Assembly (NCBI GenBank): GCA_038503075.1
Contig: JBCAML010000005.1
Span: 1,488,001 to 1,552,000, forward strand
Direction: 5' to 3'
Length of the DNA: 64,000 bases
Source: Gyromitra esculenta
Taxonomy: Eukaryota; Ascomycota; Pezizomycetes; Pezizales; Discinaceae
The notes beneath the pieces are model-generated. The model was not told where the DNA came from. It ran no database searches and worked only from the letters and a program-made list of their open reading frames with translations. The translations under genes and the position numbers were made by a program. Below, in pieces: positions 11,089 to 19,805 of this stretch (position 1 is its first letter; each line of letters starts with the position of its first letter).

Positions 11089-11501
11089 TTTCACGGATTA
11101 AGGATCGGGTATAGGGTCAGGTTTCGGTTAGAGGGTCGACAGGGATTCGGAGGTTGTGGCATAATGTTATTGTATCTCGGTTGTTGTCGGTTATTAGTTT
11201 GGTGAGAAAAAAGCGGGATATTTAAATAAGGGGTTTCGGTCGTTCTTTGTCTTCTTTTTCTTTCCTTAAGCAATGTTCTCGTTACACTTCTCTTGTATCA
11301 GTTTTAAACACCACTTCGATTCTCCCTCAAGAATCCTCGCTGTCGCTGTGAAAACCATCACCGATACTTCGCCTTGAAGTATACTCCCTGTAGGACCTGT
11401 AGAAACCTTGCACTCATTGAAACGAGTTGATACCTCTCTTAAGTAGCACTGCTCACCTTCGGGGATACCGAAGGGCTTAACTGAGAGACTCAACCGTGAG
11501 A
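11089..11501 (+). repeat. Solo LTR, family A, in the outer integrase
   Basis: 413 bp with exact duplication TTTGC (11084-11088, 11502-11506). Its terminal hairpin is the CCTTCGG/CCGAAGG variant (11456-11474), and the GCCTT hairpin has stem ATACTTC/GAAGTAT (11364-11382). Confidence 0.92.
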
Positions 11502-12294
11502 TTTGCGTCCGTAAATGGTAATACAAGTCTTGCATGGTCTGAGCAAAAGATGCCGCGTCTAGGCTTTGGGAGGATGTGTTTACAGGAACGATGGAGGTAT
11601 CGAAGCGTGGGTGATAACCATAATTCACAAAGAAGGGAGAGGCTTTAGTGCTGGCTGACTCTTGGTTATTAGCAGAGAATTCAGCCATCAGTAGCCACTT
11701 GCTCCAGTCTTCCTGTTGATAGGACACATAGGAGCGTAGGTATTGCTCCATAACTGCGTTCAATCGTTCTGTTTGTCCGTCGGTTTCAGGATGAAAGGCG
11801 GTGGACATTCGAGATTGAATTCCTAAGCGTTGGCAAAGCTCTTTCCAGAAGTGGGCCGTGAATTGAGTACCTCGATCTGATGTAACGTATATAGGCAGTC
11901 CGTGGAGTTTCCAGACATGGTGGAGGTATAGATTAGCAACATCTCTGGAATTAACCGTAGTGTTGCAGGGTATCAGATGGCACATTTTCGACAAGCGGTC
12001 TACTACTACCATTATCGCATCGTAACCATCGGATTCTGGGAGGCCTGTAACAAAATCCATAGAAATTTCCTGCCATGGACGATTGGGGATGGGGAGAGGA
12101 CGGAGGACACCTTGCGTACGTTGGGTGACCGGTTTAGCCTTTTGGCAGACGTGGCAGTTGCGTACATAGCGGCCAATTGTTTCTCTCATCTTTGGCCAGT
12201 AAAACCTTCTACTTATAAGTTCAAAGGTTTTATCTCGTCCTGGGTGTCCTGCTGCAGGGGTGTCGTGATGTCTTTTAATAAGTTCCAATCGAAG

Positions 12295-12701
12295 TCTCGC
12301 AGTTCAGTCTCTCGTTAAGCCCTTCAGTATCCCTGAAGGTGAGCAGTGCTACTTAAGCGAGATACTAACTTGTTCGAAGAGTGCGATGTTTCTACAAGTT
12401 CTACGGGAGGTATACTTCAAGGCAAAGTATCGACGATGTTTCACAGCGGCAGCGAAGATTCTGAGATAGAACCGAGGTAGTATTGAGATAATACAGGTAG
12501 AAGTGAACGAGAACGTTGCTTAAGGAAAAGAGAAGAAAACCATAACAACCGTCTAAGATCCATCCCTTTTATACCCCACAATCCCTATCGTGACTCATAA
12601 CCGAAGCACAGCCGAGCAACAAAGACATTATAAAGAAACCCTCCTACGTGGCAACCATTACTTCCCGAACCCTAACCCATTACTTCGCTTCATCCGTGAA
12701 A
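12295..12701 (-). repeat. Solo LTR, family A, between outer integrase and RNase H
   Basis: 407 bp with exact duplication CGAAG (12290-12294, 12702-12706). The end is TCTCGCAG, diverged from TCTCACGG. A TGACTCA site lies near 12590. Confidence 0.9.
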
Positions 12702-13926
12702 CGAAGGGGGTCGAAGTTTGGTACATAAAAGTTTCCTCGGTAGTATAGCTTATCGTTTTCATTGGTACATTCGCTAAGGGTGATTTCCTTCGACTGTTGT
12801 TCCTTATTCTTCAGTGCTAAAAGTATTTTTTCAGGGAACTTGTCAGCGATATATCCTTCTAGAAAGAGTTTTTCTAGGGGTGCGTCCAGTTCAGCGGCTT
12901 CATTTGACAAAGAAGCCGACAACAAACTTAGGTTAGGATCAATATTCTTCTTTTTTAATACCACTTGGCTCTGGTGTGCCAGTCTTTCATCCCCTTCCTT
13001 GGGGAGATCTCCCGATCTCCTAGTAAGTGCATCGGGTTTTCCTCCTTGGCTTCCTGGTCGATATGTGATTACAAAATCGAAGTGTGATAAATACTCGGCC
13101 CATCTAGCTTGACGCCGATTGAGTTGCTTGGTACTCATGAAGTACTCGAGGTTTTTATGGTCACTAATCACGTCGATCTGGTGCTTTGATCCCTCAAGCT
13201 CAGGGCGCCATTCCTCAAAAACACGGATGATGGCCAACAGTTCCTTATCGTAAATTTCGTAGTTGCATTCCGCGGGGGAATGTTTCTTCGAGAAGAAAGC
13301 CACTGGGTGCAGGATACCGTTATCATCGTACTGGGATAGGACTCCTCTGGACACAAAATTTGAGGCATCCATTTCCACGATGATATTCTTATCAGGGTCG
13401 AAGTGGATGAGGATCGGGGCAGTAGTGAATGCGTGTTTGAGGTTTTCGAAAGCTATCTCAGCTTCGATGGACCATTCAAAGGTAATACCTTTCCTGGTGA
13501 GGGTGGTGAGAGGGGCAGCGAGTTTGGAGAATCCAAGGATGAATCGACGATAAAAATTGGCAAAACCTAAGAATGCCTGAACGTCTTTTACGCTCTTCAG
13601 TGTTCCCCATTCTCGGACGGCCTTGAGTTTCTCCTCGTCCATTCTAATACCATCCGGGGTAAGGATAAGACCGAGGTACTTAGTAGTCTGTACCTCGAAC
13701 TCGCATTTCTCTGGCTTCAGCAGGATATCATTATCTTTTAGGGTTTTGAGGACCTTGCGAACGTGGATCTGATGTTCAGCGAAAGTGTCGCTGTAGATGA
13801 GAATGTCATCCAGATAGGCGGTGCAGAAAATATCTAGGTACTCCGTGAGACAGTCGTTCACGAATCATTGGAATGTTGTGGGGGCATTAGTTAAACCAAA
13901 TGGCATAACCTGGTATTCGTAAAGGC
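12702..13926 (-). pseudogene. Reverse transcriptase (3' part) and RNase H of the outer A element
   Basis: Reads leftward from the nested insertion at 13931 into FGLTNAPTTFQ (13868-13926), then continues at 13861: [24 protein letters not shown] with the RT active-site [19 protein letters not shown], then [15 protein letters not shown] and the RNase H start [16 protein letters not shown] (Asp, with S-N for the usual S-D). A stop at 13868-13866 (CGTTGG in the nested copy reads CATTGG here, next to TGA) separates it from the upstream RT part. Ends at the solo LTR junction at 12706. Decayed remnant of a polymerase that copied element RNA into cDNA. Confidence 0.8.
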
Positions 13927-13931
13927 CATAA

Positions 13932-14348
13932 CTCTCACGGTTGGGTCCCTCGTTAAGCCCTTCAGTATCCCTGAAGGTGAGCAGTGCTACTTAATGAGGT
14001 ATCAACACGTTCAAAGAGTGCAGCGTTTCTACAAGTTCTACGAAGGGTCTGTCTCCAGGCGAGACACGTGCAGCGAGATGGACAGCGAGATTCGAGATAG
14101 AACCGAGATAGTATTCCAACGAGTACAGGAGAAGGTAAACGAGAACGTTGCTTAAGGAAAGAAGAAGAAGAAAAACAAAGGCAACCAAAATCCTTTCTTA
14201 AATACCCCGCTTTTCGGTAGCACCAACAACAACCCGACAACAACCGAAACACAAAGACATTATTGCACTAGCCTAAAACATAACCGAGCAACAAAGAAAT
14301 TATACAACCATCCGAACCGCAACTCCTTCCCTAAGTCAATCCATGAAA
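13932..14348 (-). repeat. 3' LTR of the inner A element
   Basis: 417 bp. Lacks 7-8 bp present in the 5' copy near 14088. The pol stop codon lies inside it (14338-14336), so the last codons of pol are encoded by the LTR start. Confidence 0.95.
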
Positions 14349-17300
14349 GTAGCTCCCCCCTTCAAGCGTGAGCTCCTGCGAACACTAGGCGTAGTTAAGG
14401 TCGGGGTAGTTAAAAACTTTTCCAATGCCGAAGTATCTGCTAGGTCTTCAGCGGGTTCCCAGGTAGGGTGAGCATATCCGGTCCATTCAACGAGGTACTG
14501 TTGTTTCTTGCGATATGTCCGTTGGTCCAAGATTTTCTCGATATAATATTCTTCTTGGTCGTTGACAACAACAGGCACCGGGGGAGGAATGATTTGTCCG
14601 GGAAGAGCGTCATGGGCTGCAGGTTTCAACAAAGAAACATGGAAGACAGGGTGGTACTTAACCGATGATGGAAGGTCAACTTCGTAGGCAAAAGGGGAGA
14701 CCATCTTCTTAATCGGATAGGGTCCCATCCATTTCCAATCCAGCTTTCTAGCATTACGGGTAGTTCTAATGTTCTTCATTGAAACGAAGACATGGTCATC
14801 GACTCGGTAAGCTGGAGCAGGTATACGGTGTCTATTCGTGGCCGTTTCTTGAATATCCTGGGCGGTCCTTATTTGTGTTCGTAGATGGTTATAGAGTTCC
14901 TGCATCGTTTGACTAAACGAGGCAGCATCTAGGCTCTGAGGGGTCGCTTGGGTTGGGAGGAGAGTAGTATCGAAGCGAGGATGGTACCCATAGTTAGCAA
15001 AGAAAGGGGAGACTTTAGTACTCGCAGACTCCTGGTTATTTGCTGAGAACTCGGCCATAGGTAACCAGTTACTCCAGTCCTCTTGTTGATAAGATACATA
15101 AGATCGTAGGTACTGTTCCATAACCGCGTTTAGTCTCTCCGTCTGCCCGTCTGTCTCAGGGTGGAAAGCAGTAGACATTCTAGCCTGAATCCCAAGGCGT
15201 TGACACAACTCTTTCCAAAAATGGGCTGTAAATTGGGTACCTCGGTCTGATGTAATATGCGTAGGTAACCCATGTAATTTCCAGACATGTTGTAGATATA
15301 GATCAGCTACATCTCTGGAGTTGACGGTAGTATTACAAGGGATAAGGTGGCGCATTTTGGACAGTCGGTCGACTACTACCATAATAGCATCATAGCCATT
15401 TGATTCAGGGAGGCCGGTAACGAAATCCATGGAGATTTCTTGCCATGGGCGGTTAGGAATGGGTAGGGGACGGAGAACTCCTTGGGTGCGTTGGGTAACT
15501 GGTTTCGCCTTCTGGCAGATATGACAGTTACGGACATATTGCCCGATCGACTCCCTCATCTTGGGCCAATAGAACCTTCTAGCAAGGAGTTCGAAGGTTT
15601 TATCGCGTCCTGGATGGCCTGCGGCAGGGGTATCATGGTGTCTCTTGATCAATTCAAGGCGGAGGGGGGCGGATTCTGGGACGTAGATACAGTCTCGATA
15701 ATAGAGTTTTCCATTTTCCTCCTTGCACTCGCTTAAGGTAATCTCCTTGGATTGTTGGTCCTTATTCCTTAACGCTAGGAGGATCTTTTCAGGAAACTTG
15801 TCAGCGATATATCCTTCTGCAAATAGCTTTTTTAGGGGGGCGTCCAGTTCAGCGGCTTCGTTTGATAAAGAAGCCGACAACAAACTTAGCTTAGGGTCAA
15901 GATTCTCCTTCTTTAGCACCACCTGGCTCTGATGTGCTAGTCGTTCATCCCCTTCCTTGGGGAGATCTCCTGATCTCCTGGTCAACGCATCCGGTTTTCC
16001 CCCTTGGCTTCCTGGTCTATATGTGATCACAAAATCAAAGCGCGATAGGTATTCAGCCCATCTAGCTTGACGGCGATTGAGTTGCTTGGTACTCATGAAG
16101 TACTCAAGGTTTTTATGGTCACTGATCACATCGATTGGGTGCTTTGATCCTTCCAACTCGGGGCGCCATTCTTCGAAAACACGGATGATAGCCAGCAGTT
16201 CCTTATCATAAATCTCGTAGTTGCATTCCGCAGGGGAGTGCTTCTTTGAAAAGAAGGCTACGGGATGTAGGACTCCTGCGTCATCGTACTGAGATAAGAT
16301 TCCGCCTGACACGAAGTCTGAAGCGTCGGTTTCCACAATGATTTTTTTGTCAGGATCAAAGTGGATGAGGATGGGGGCAGTGGTGAACGCGTGTTTTAGA
16401 TTTTCGAAGGCGATATCGGCTTCGACGGTCCATTCGAAGTTGATGCCTTTTCTTGTAAGGGCAGTGAGAGGTGAAGCGAGTTTCGAGAATCCCAGGATAA
16501 ATCGGCGATAGAAATTAGCAAATCCTAAGAATGCTTGCACATCTTTAACACTCTTTGGAGTTCCCCATTCTCGGACAGCTTTTAATTTCTCTTCGTCCAT
16601 CTTAATGCCGTCGGGAGTGAGAATTAGGCCTAGATATTTTGTTGTCTGTACCTCAAACTCACATTTCTCGGGTTTGAGGAGAATGTTATTATCCCTTAGC
16701 GTCTGTAGAACCTTTCGAACATGAGTTTGGTGTTCGTCGAAGGTATCACTGTAGATGAGAATGTCGTCTAGGTATGCGGTGCAAAAGATATCTAGGTATT
16801 CAGTGAGGCAGTCGTTCACGAAGCGTTGGAAGGTGCCGGGAGCGTTGGTTAGTCCAAAGGGCATCACTTGGTACTCATAGAGACCATAGCGGGTTCGGAA
16901 AGCGGTTTTCCATTCCTCTCCTTCGGCGATTCGAATTTGATGATAACCATCGCGGAGGTCGAGTTTGGTGTACCATTGAGCTTTCGCTAATCGGTCCAGG
17001 GTTTCTCGTATAAGAGGGGAAGTGTATCGATCCTTGACTGTAATGGCGTTCAGGCCTCTATAGTCAACACATAGTCGGAGGGAGCCGTCTGCTTTTTTCA
17101 CGAACAATACAGGGGAGCCGGCGGGAGAGGAGCTAGCGCGAATGAAGCCTTTCTCTAGGTTATCTTCGATATACTTCTTAAGAACAATAAGTTCCTCTCT
17201 TGACATCCCATAAAGTGGTCCAAATGGTGCATCTTTCCCTTCCATTAGTTGTATTTTATGGTCGTAGGGGCGGCGTGGGGGGAGTCCTTGTGCTTTTGCT

Positions 17301-18031
17301 TTGTCGAACATGTCTAGGAAGTCATGATACTCAGCGGGAATCCAAGACTTCCATTCTTCCTTAGTTGTCGTATTGTCTATAAGTTTGTTTATCTCATAGA
17401 GGGACATGGCGTAGGCTTGGTGGGTGCGTTTCCTAGTGAGAGTCCTAAAGCTGGCAGCGCCAATAAAGGACATATTTAGTCTGGGGGGAGCAGGGATTGA
17501 TGGGGAGACGACGACAGGGGAGTGAGGGGCGCAGTGGGTAGTGCAGAGTTTAGAATTAAACTCAATGCGTTTATCGGCGAACTGAAGGTGCACATCGTGA
17601 TGTTTCATCCATGGTATTCCCAAGACCAGGGGGTAGTGACCTAATTGAGTTACAAAACAGGGCGCTTGTTCTTGGTGGTTTCTAATGGATAAGTTGAGTT
17701 TGGCGATGTGGGTAATATCTCTGGAGGCGACAGGGCGTCCATCGATAACTTCAAGTTGTCGGGGAGTTTTTAGGGGGGTAAGGGGAAGAGAATGGTGACT
17801 CGCGAATTTTTTATCAATGAATGCAAATCCTGAGGCCCCGGTGTCTAGTAAAGCGTGTGTGTGTATAATTTTATTGTTATGGGAAATCTTGCATGCTACT
17901 ACAAAGTGTTCCCCATCCAACTGATCCTCCACGCTTATACCAGAAACCGAAAACCCCGAAATAGAAAATGCAGATAAAGGTAAAAAATTTGAAACCAAGG
18001 TAGGGTCACTGATCGACCTTGGTTGGACTAG
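14336..18031 (-). CDS. Pol polyprotein of the inner A element (PR-RT-RH-IN-chromodomain)
   Basis: One open frame of about 1220 codons with no ATG at its start; it is entered by -1 frameshifting from gag at 18037-18031. Residues from a TTG at 17998: aspartic protease DTGASGFAF at 52-60; RT from about 240 ([12 protein letters not shown]) with LDLRDGYHQIRI and YLDD at 409-412; RNase H with ETDASDFVSGG and [13 protein letters not shown]; integrase zinc motif HHDTPAAGHPGRDKTF..CHICQKAK, core with [18 protein letters not shown] and [13 protein letters not shown]; chromodomain YYIEKILDQR..YLVEWTGYAHPTWEP near the C-terminus. All catalytic motifs look intact and there is no internal stop, so Pol could be functional if made. 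The stop lies inside the 3' LTR. Confidence 0.95.
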   Translation of the reverse strand, partial: LVQPRSISDPTLVSNFLPLSAFSISGFSVSGISVEDQLDGEHFVVACKISHNNKIIHTHALLDTGASGFAFIDKKFASHHSLPLTPLKTPRQLEVIDGRPVASRDITHIAKLNLSIRNHQEQAPCFVTQLGHYPLVLGIPWMKHHDVHLQFADKRIEFNSKLCTTHCAPHSPVVVSPSIPAPPRLNMSFIGAASFRTLTRKRTHQAYAMSLYEINKLIDNTTTKEEWKSWIPAEYHDFLDMFDKAKAQGLPPRRPYDHKIQLMEGKDAPFGPLYGMSREELIVLKKYIEDNLEKGFIRASSSPAGSPVLFVKKADGSLRLCVDYRGLNAITVKDRYTSPLIRETLDRLAKAQWYTKLDLRDGYHQIRIAEGEEWKTAFRTRYGLYEYQVMPFGLTNAPGTFQRFVNDCLTEYLDIFCTAYLDDILIYSDTFDEHQTHVRKVLQTLRDNNILLKPEKCEFEVQTTKYLGLILTPDGIKMDEEKLKAVREWGTPKSVKDVQAFLGFANFYRRFILGFSKLASPLTALTRKGINFEWTVEADIAFENLKHAFTTAPILIHFDPDKKIIVETDASDFVSGGILSQYDDAGVLHPVAFFSKKHSPAECNYEIYDKELLAIIRVFEEWRPELEGSKHPIDVISDHKNLEYFMSTKQLNRRQARWAEYLSRFDFVITYRPGSQGGKPDALTRRSGDLPKEGDERLAHQSQVVLKKENLDPKLSLLSASLSNEAAELDAPLKKLFAEGYIADKFPEKILLALRNKDQQSKEITLSECKEENGKLYYRDCIYVPESAPLRLELIKRHHDTPAAGHPGRDKTFELLARRFYWPKMRESIGQYVRNCHICQKAKPVTQRTQGVLRPLPIPNRPWQEISMDFVTGLPESNGYDAIMVVVDRLSKMRHLIPCNTTVNSRDVADLYLQHVWKLHGLPTHITSDRGTQFTAHFWKELCQRLGIQARMSTAFHPETDGQTERLNAVMEQYLRSYVSYQQEDWSNWLPMAEFSANNQESASTKVSPFFANYGYHPRFDTTLLPTQATPQSLDAASFSQTMQELYNHLRTQIRTAQDIQETATNRHRIPAPAYRVDDHVFVSMKNIRTTRNARKLDWKWMGPYPIKKMVSPFAYEVDLPSSVKYHPVFHVSLLKPAAHDALPGQIIPPPVPVVVNDQEEYYIEKILDQRTYRKKQQYLVEWTGYAHPTWEPAEDLADTSALEKFLTTPTLTTPSVRRSSRLKGGATFMD
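14349..14362 (-). promoter_or_regulatory. Polypurine tract of the inner A element
   Basis: In sense the bases before the 3' LTR are a G6 run, AG, then CTAC, then TTTCATGG. The G-run is the expected plus-strand primer. It is separated from the LTR start by a short CTAC, seen in all 3' ends here. Confidence 0.7.
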
Positions 18032-18037
18032 TTTAAA
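17993..18037 (-). promoter_or_regulatory. -1 ribosomal frameshift site between gag and pol (inner A element)
   Basis: In sense: slippery UUUAAAC in the gag frame (U UUA AAC), then the gag UAG stop, a 6-nt spacer, then an 8-bp stem AACCAAGG/CCTTGGTT around a 16-nt loop. A -1 slip continues directly into pol. This is the classical X XXY YYZ plus stem-loop arrangement. Confidence 0.85.
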
Positions 18038-19320
18038 GCCTCGCTTGAGGCGTTTGCGGACTCTAGGGCAAAAAATTGAGGCGGAAGAGGTGGCGGCGGT
18101 AAGGAAGAGGCTGGGGGCGTACGGTTAGCAGGTAGGGTGGTGAGCGCTCCTCTCATCGTAGGTTTTTTGGGAGCAGAGGGGCAATTGGCATAGGAGTGGT
18201 CCGGGGCGGCACAGAACATGCACTTCCCAGTGGCGCGGCGCCACTGTTTTTCTTCCTCCGAGAGTTTTCTCCGCCCGTTAACTATTGTGTATCGTTGGTC
18301 CTGAGGAGGGCGAGAAAGATTGCTGGTACGTCCGAAAGATAGGTCCATAGGGGCTAGTCCTCCTGGGGTAAAGGAGGAAGCAGGGGTGAAGGCGGCGGGG
18401 GCACTGAATTGACCCATATTGTCTCTGGCGTTTCCTCGTTTCTCTGCCTTGCGAGCTCGGATACGGTTATCCAGTCGGGTAAGGGTGAGAATCATCTCCG
18501 GGAGGTTAGCAGGGGCGATCGGTGCAAACACCATGGCTTCTTTTAATTCCTCCGACATGCCGTGTTCCAATGCGTCCATCTTCAAGTTCTCATCGAAATT
18601 CAGCTGGCCCATGATTCTTTGGAAGTCGGCTAAATAGGCCGAAAAATCACGCTTTCCTTGACGGAGCTGGTGGAGTTCTCATCAAGCAGTGCCAGTCGGA
18701 TCTGGGTCTCCAAAGGCAGTTTCCAAGGCGGCGATAAGCTCTTCTGCATTGTTCCAAGTGGTGAGGCCTGAGGGGAGAACCGTGTGACGGACCTGTTCTA
18801 GGGCTGCTCCTTCCAGTCGATTGATGGTGTAAAGTATCATCGTGGTTTCATTGGCGAAGCGGTCTCGGTTGACGGTTAACTTGGAGCGTAATTGGAGAAT
18901 GAAGCCGGGGAGTTTTGCTCGGGATCCATCGAACTTTTCTGGGTCCGGCATGCGTTCTGATCGGTGGGTATTTGACGGCGGGGGAGGGGTAGCTGTAAGG
19001 TTGGGTGGGGCGAGGGGTACTTGGGTGGCGGATCGGGCTTCGTTCCGTTCTTGTCGAAGTTGAGCAATTAGGCTGGCGGCTTCGGTAACCCGTTGATCTT
19101 GTTCGGTTGCGTGACGGAGGGCATTATCGGTTTGGATCTTGGCAGTATTGAGTTTTACCTCACTTTCCCGTTCGCTTTCCTGGAGGACGTCAATCTGGTC
19201 TTCCAGGGCTTGGTTCAGTTCCCTGAGTTCGTTGTATAGTTCTACAGGGTCGTCTCGGTAGGCCTGAGCGAAAGCTTCTCTAGTGGGGAAGCGTTTCGCA
19301 GCGACGGCGACTCCTTCCAT
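18028..19320 (-). pseudogene. Gag of the inner A element, broken by two adjacent TGA codons
   Basis: Gag forms the particle. The frame starts at 19320 (MEGVAVAAKRFPTREAF) with a coiled-coil-like region (ELNQALEDQIDVLQESEREAEV type), then the capsid-like DPEKFDGSRAKLPGFILQLRSKL..FGDPDPTGTA, and a CCHC zinc knuckle CMFCAAPDHSYANC near the C-terminus; it ends with UUA AAC UAG at 18028. At 18684-18679 two consecutive TGA codons replace the CGA CGA (Arg-Arg) of the copy at 54600-54660. Both are C-to-T changes in CpG. Otherwise open, so recent inactivation by deamination is likely. Confidence 0.9.
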
Positions 19321-19370
19321 GATGGAAGAGTGTTAGGTGTACTGATGATGGTAGAAGGTGTAGATGTTGG

Positions 19371-19379
19371 AAGCAACGT
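19371..19379 (-). promoter_or_regulatory. Self-complementary primer-binding site (inner A element)
   Basis: In sense, two bases (TT) after the 5' LTR end comes ACGTTGCTT. Its complement AAGCAACGT is present in the LTR at 19610-19602, about 50 nt after the TATTTAAG box. The 2-nt spacing equals that of normal retroviral primer sites. It suggests that the RNA's own 5' end is the primer. Confidence 0.65.
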
Positions 19380-19381
19380 AA

Positions 19382-19610
19382 TCTCACGGTTGGGTCCCTC
19401 GTTAAGCCCTTCAGTATCCTTGAAGGTGAGCAGTGCTACTTAATGAGGTATCAACGCGTTCAAAGAGTGCAGCGTTTCTACAAGTTCTACGAAGGGTCTG
19501 TCTCCAGGCGAGACACGTGCAGCGAGATGGACAGCGTCAGCGAGGATTCTGAGATAGAACCGAGATAGTATTCCAACGAGTACAGGAGAAGGTAAACGAG
19601 AACGTTGCTT
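19382..19610 (-). promoter_or_regulatory. Structured R-U5 leader RNA of family A
   Basis: From the proposed transcript start to the LTR end (about 228 nt). Hairpins in sense: GGTTCT/AGAATC around loop ATCTC (19561-19544); TGTCTC/GAGACA around GCCTG (19515-19499); and a terminal element (19447-19398) with outer stem CTCATTAAG/CTTAACGAG, conserved AGTAGCACTGCTCA and an inner hairpin with loop GGATA. The tandem CGCTG(T/A)CGCTG-type segment lies between the first two. Copies elsewhere keep the loops but change both sides of the stems. Confidence 0.7.
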
Positions 19611-19805
19611 AAGGAAAGAAGAAGAAGAAAAACAAAGGCAACCAAAATCCTTTCTTAAATACCCCGCTTTTCGGTAGCACCAACAACAACCCGACAACAA
19701 CCGAAACACAAAGACATTATTGCACTAGCCTAAAACATAACCGAGCAACAAAGAAATTATACAACCATCCGAACCACAACTCCTTCCCTAAGTCAATCCA
19801 TGAAA
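19382..19805 (-). repeat. 5' LTR of the inner A element
   Basis: 424 bp; sense 5' end TTTCATGG, 3' end CCGTGAGA. Contains, in sense, a TATTTAAG box near 19661, a CT-rich tract, the proposed RNA start AAGCAACGT (19610-19602), then the structured R-U5. Reference copy for family A. Confidence 0.95.

Larger units (their letters stand above)
10113..12288 (-). pseudogene. Integrase and chromodomain of the outer A element, split by two solo LTRs
   Basis: Three pieces read leftward. 12294-11502 gives the zinc-binding HHDTPAAGHPGRDKTF..CHVCQKAK and the catalytic core with [29 protein letters not shown] and [13 protein letters not shown]. 11088-10929 gives the linker. 10507-10135 gives FHVSLLKPA and a chromodomain, YFIEKILEQR..QYLVEWTGYAHPTWEPAEDL. 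The integrase inserts the cDNA; the chromodomain directs insertion to marked chromatin in related elements. Solo LTRs at 10508-10928 and 11089-11501 break the frame, and a third at 12295 separates it from RNase H. Without them the frame is largely open. Confidence 0.85.
13932..19805 (-). mobile_element. Nearly intact Ty3/gypsy chromovirus, family A (inner copy)
   Basis: 5874 bp with two LTRs (5' 19805-19382, 3' 14348-13932) differing by three substitutions and one 7-8 bp indel, so a fairly recent insertion. Target duplication ATAAC (13927-13931, 19806-19810) lies exactly in the RT gene of the outer element, whose frame is continuous once the insertion is removed. Order in sense: LTR, PBS, gag, -1 frameshift site, pol (protease, RT, RNase H, integrase, chromodomain), G-run, LTR. 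The only obvious lesion is a tandem TGA TGA in gag. Chromodomain, self-priming PBS and gag-pol frameshift point to the Tf1/sushi branch of chromoviruses (inference). Confidence 0.95.

Noticed and set aside
19398..19447. Hammerhead-type ribozyme in the terminal LTR hairpin
   Set aside because: On neither strand do the junctions carry the CUGAUGA and GAAA core; the conserved segment AGTAGCACTGCTCA does not fit any small ribozyme consensus I can recall.
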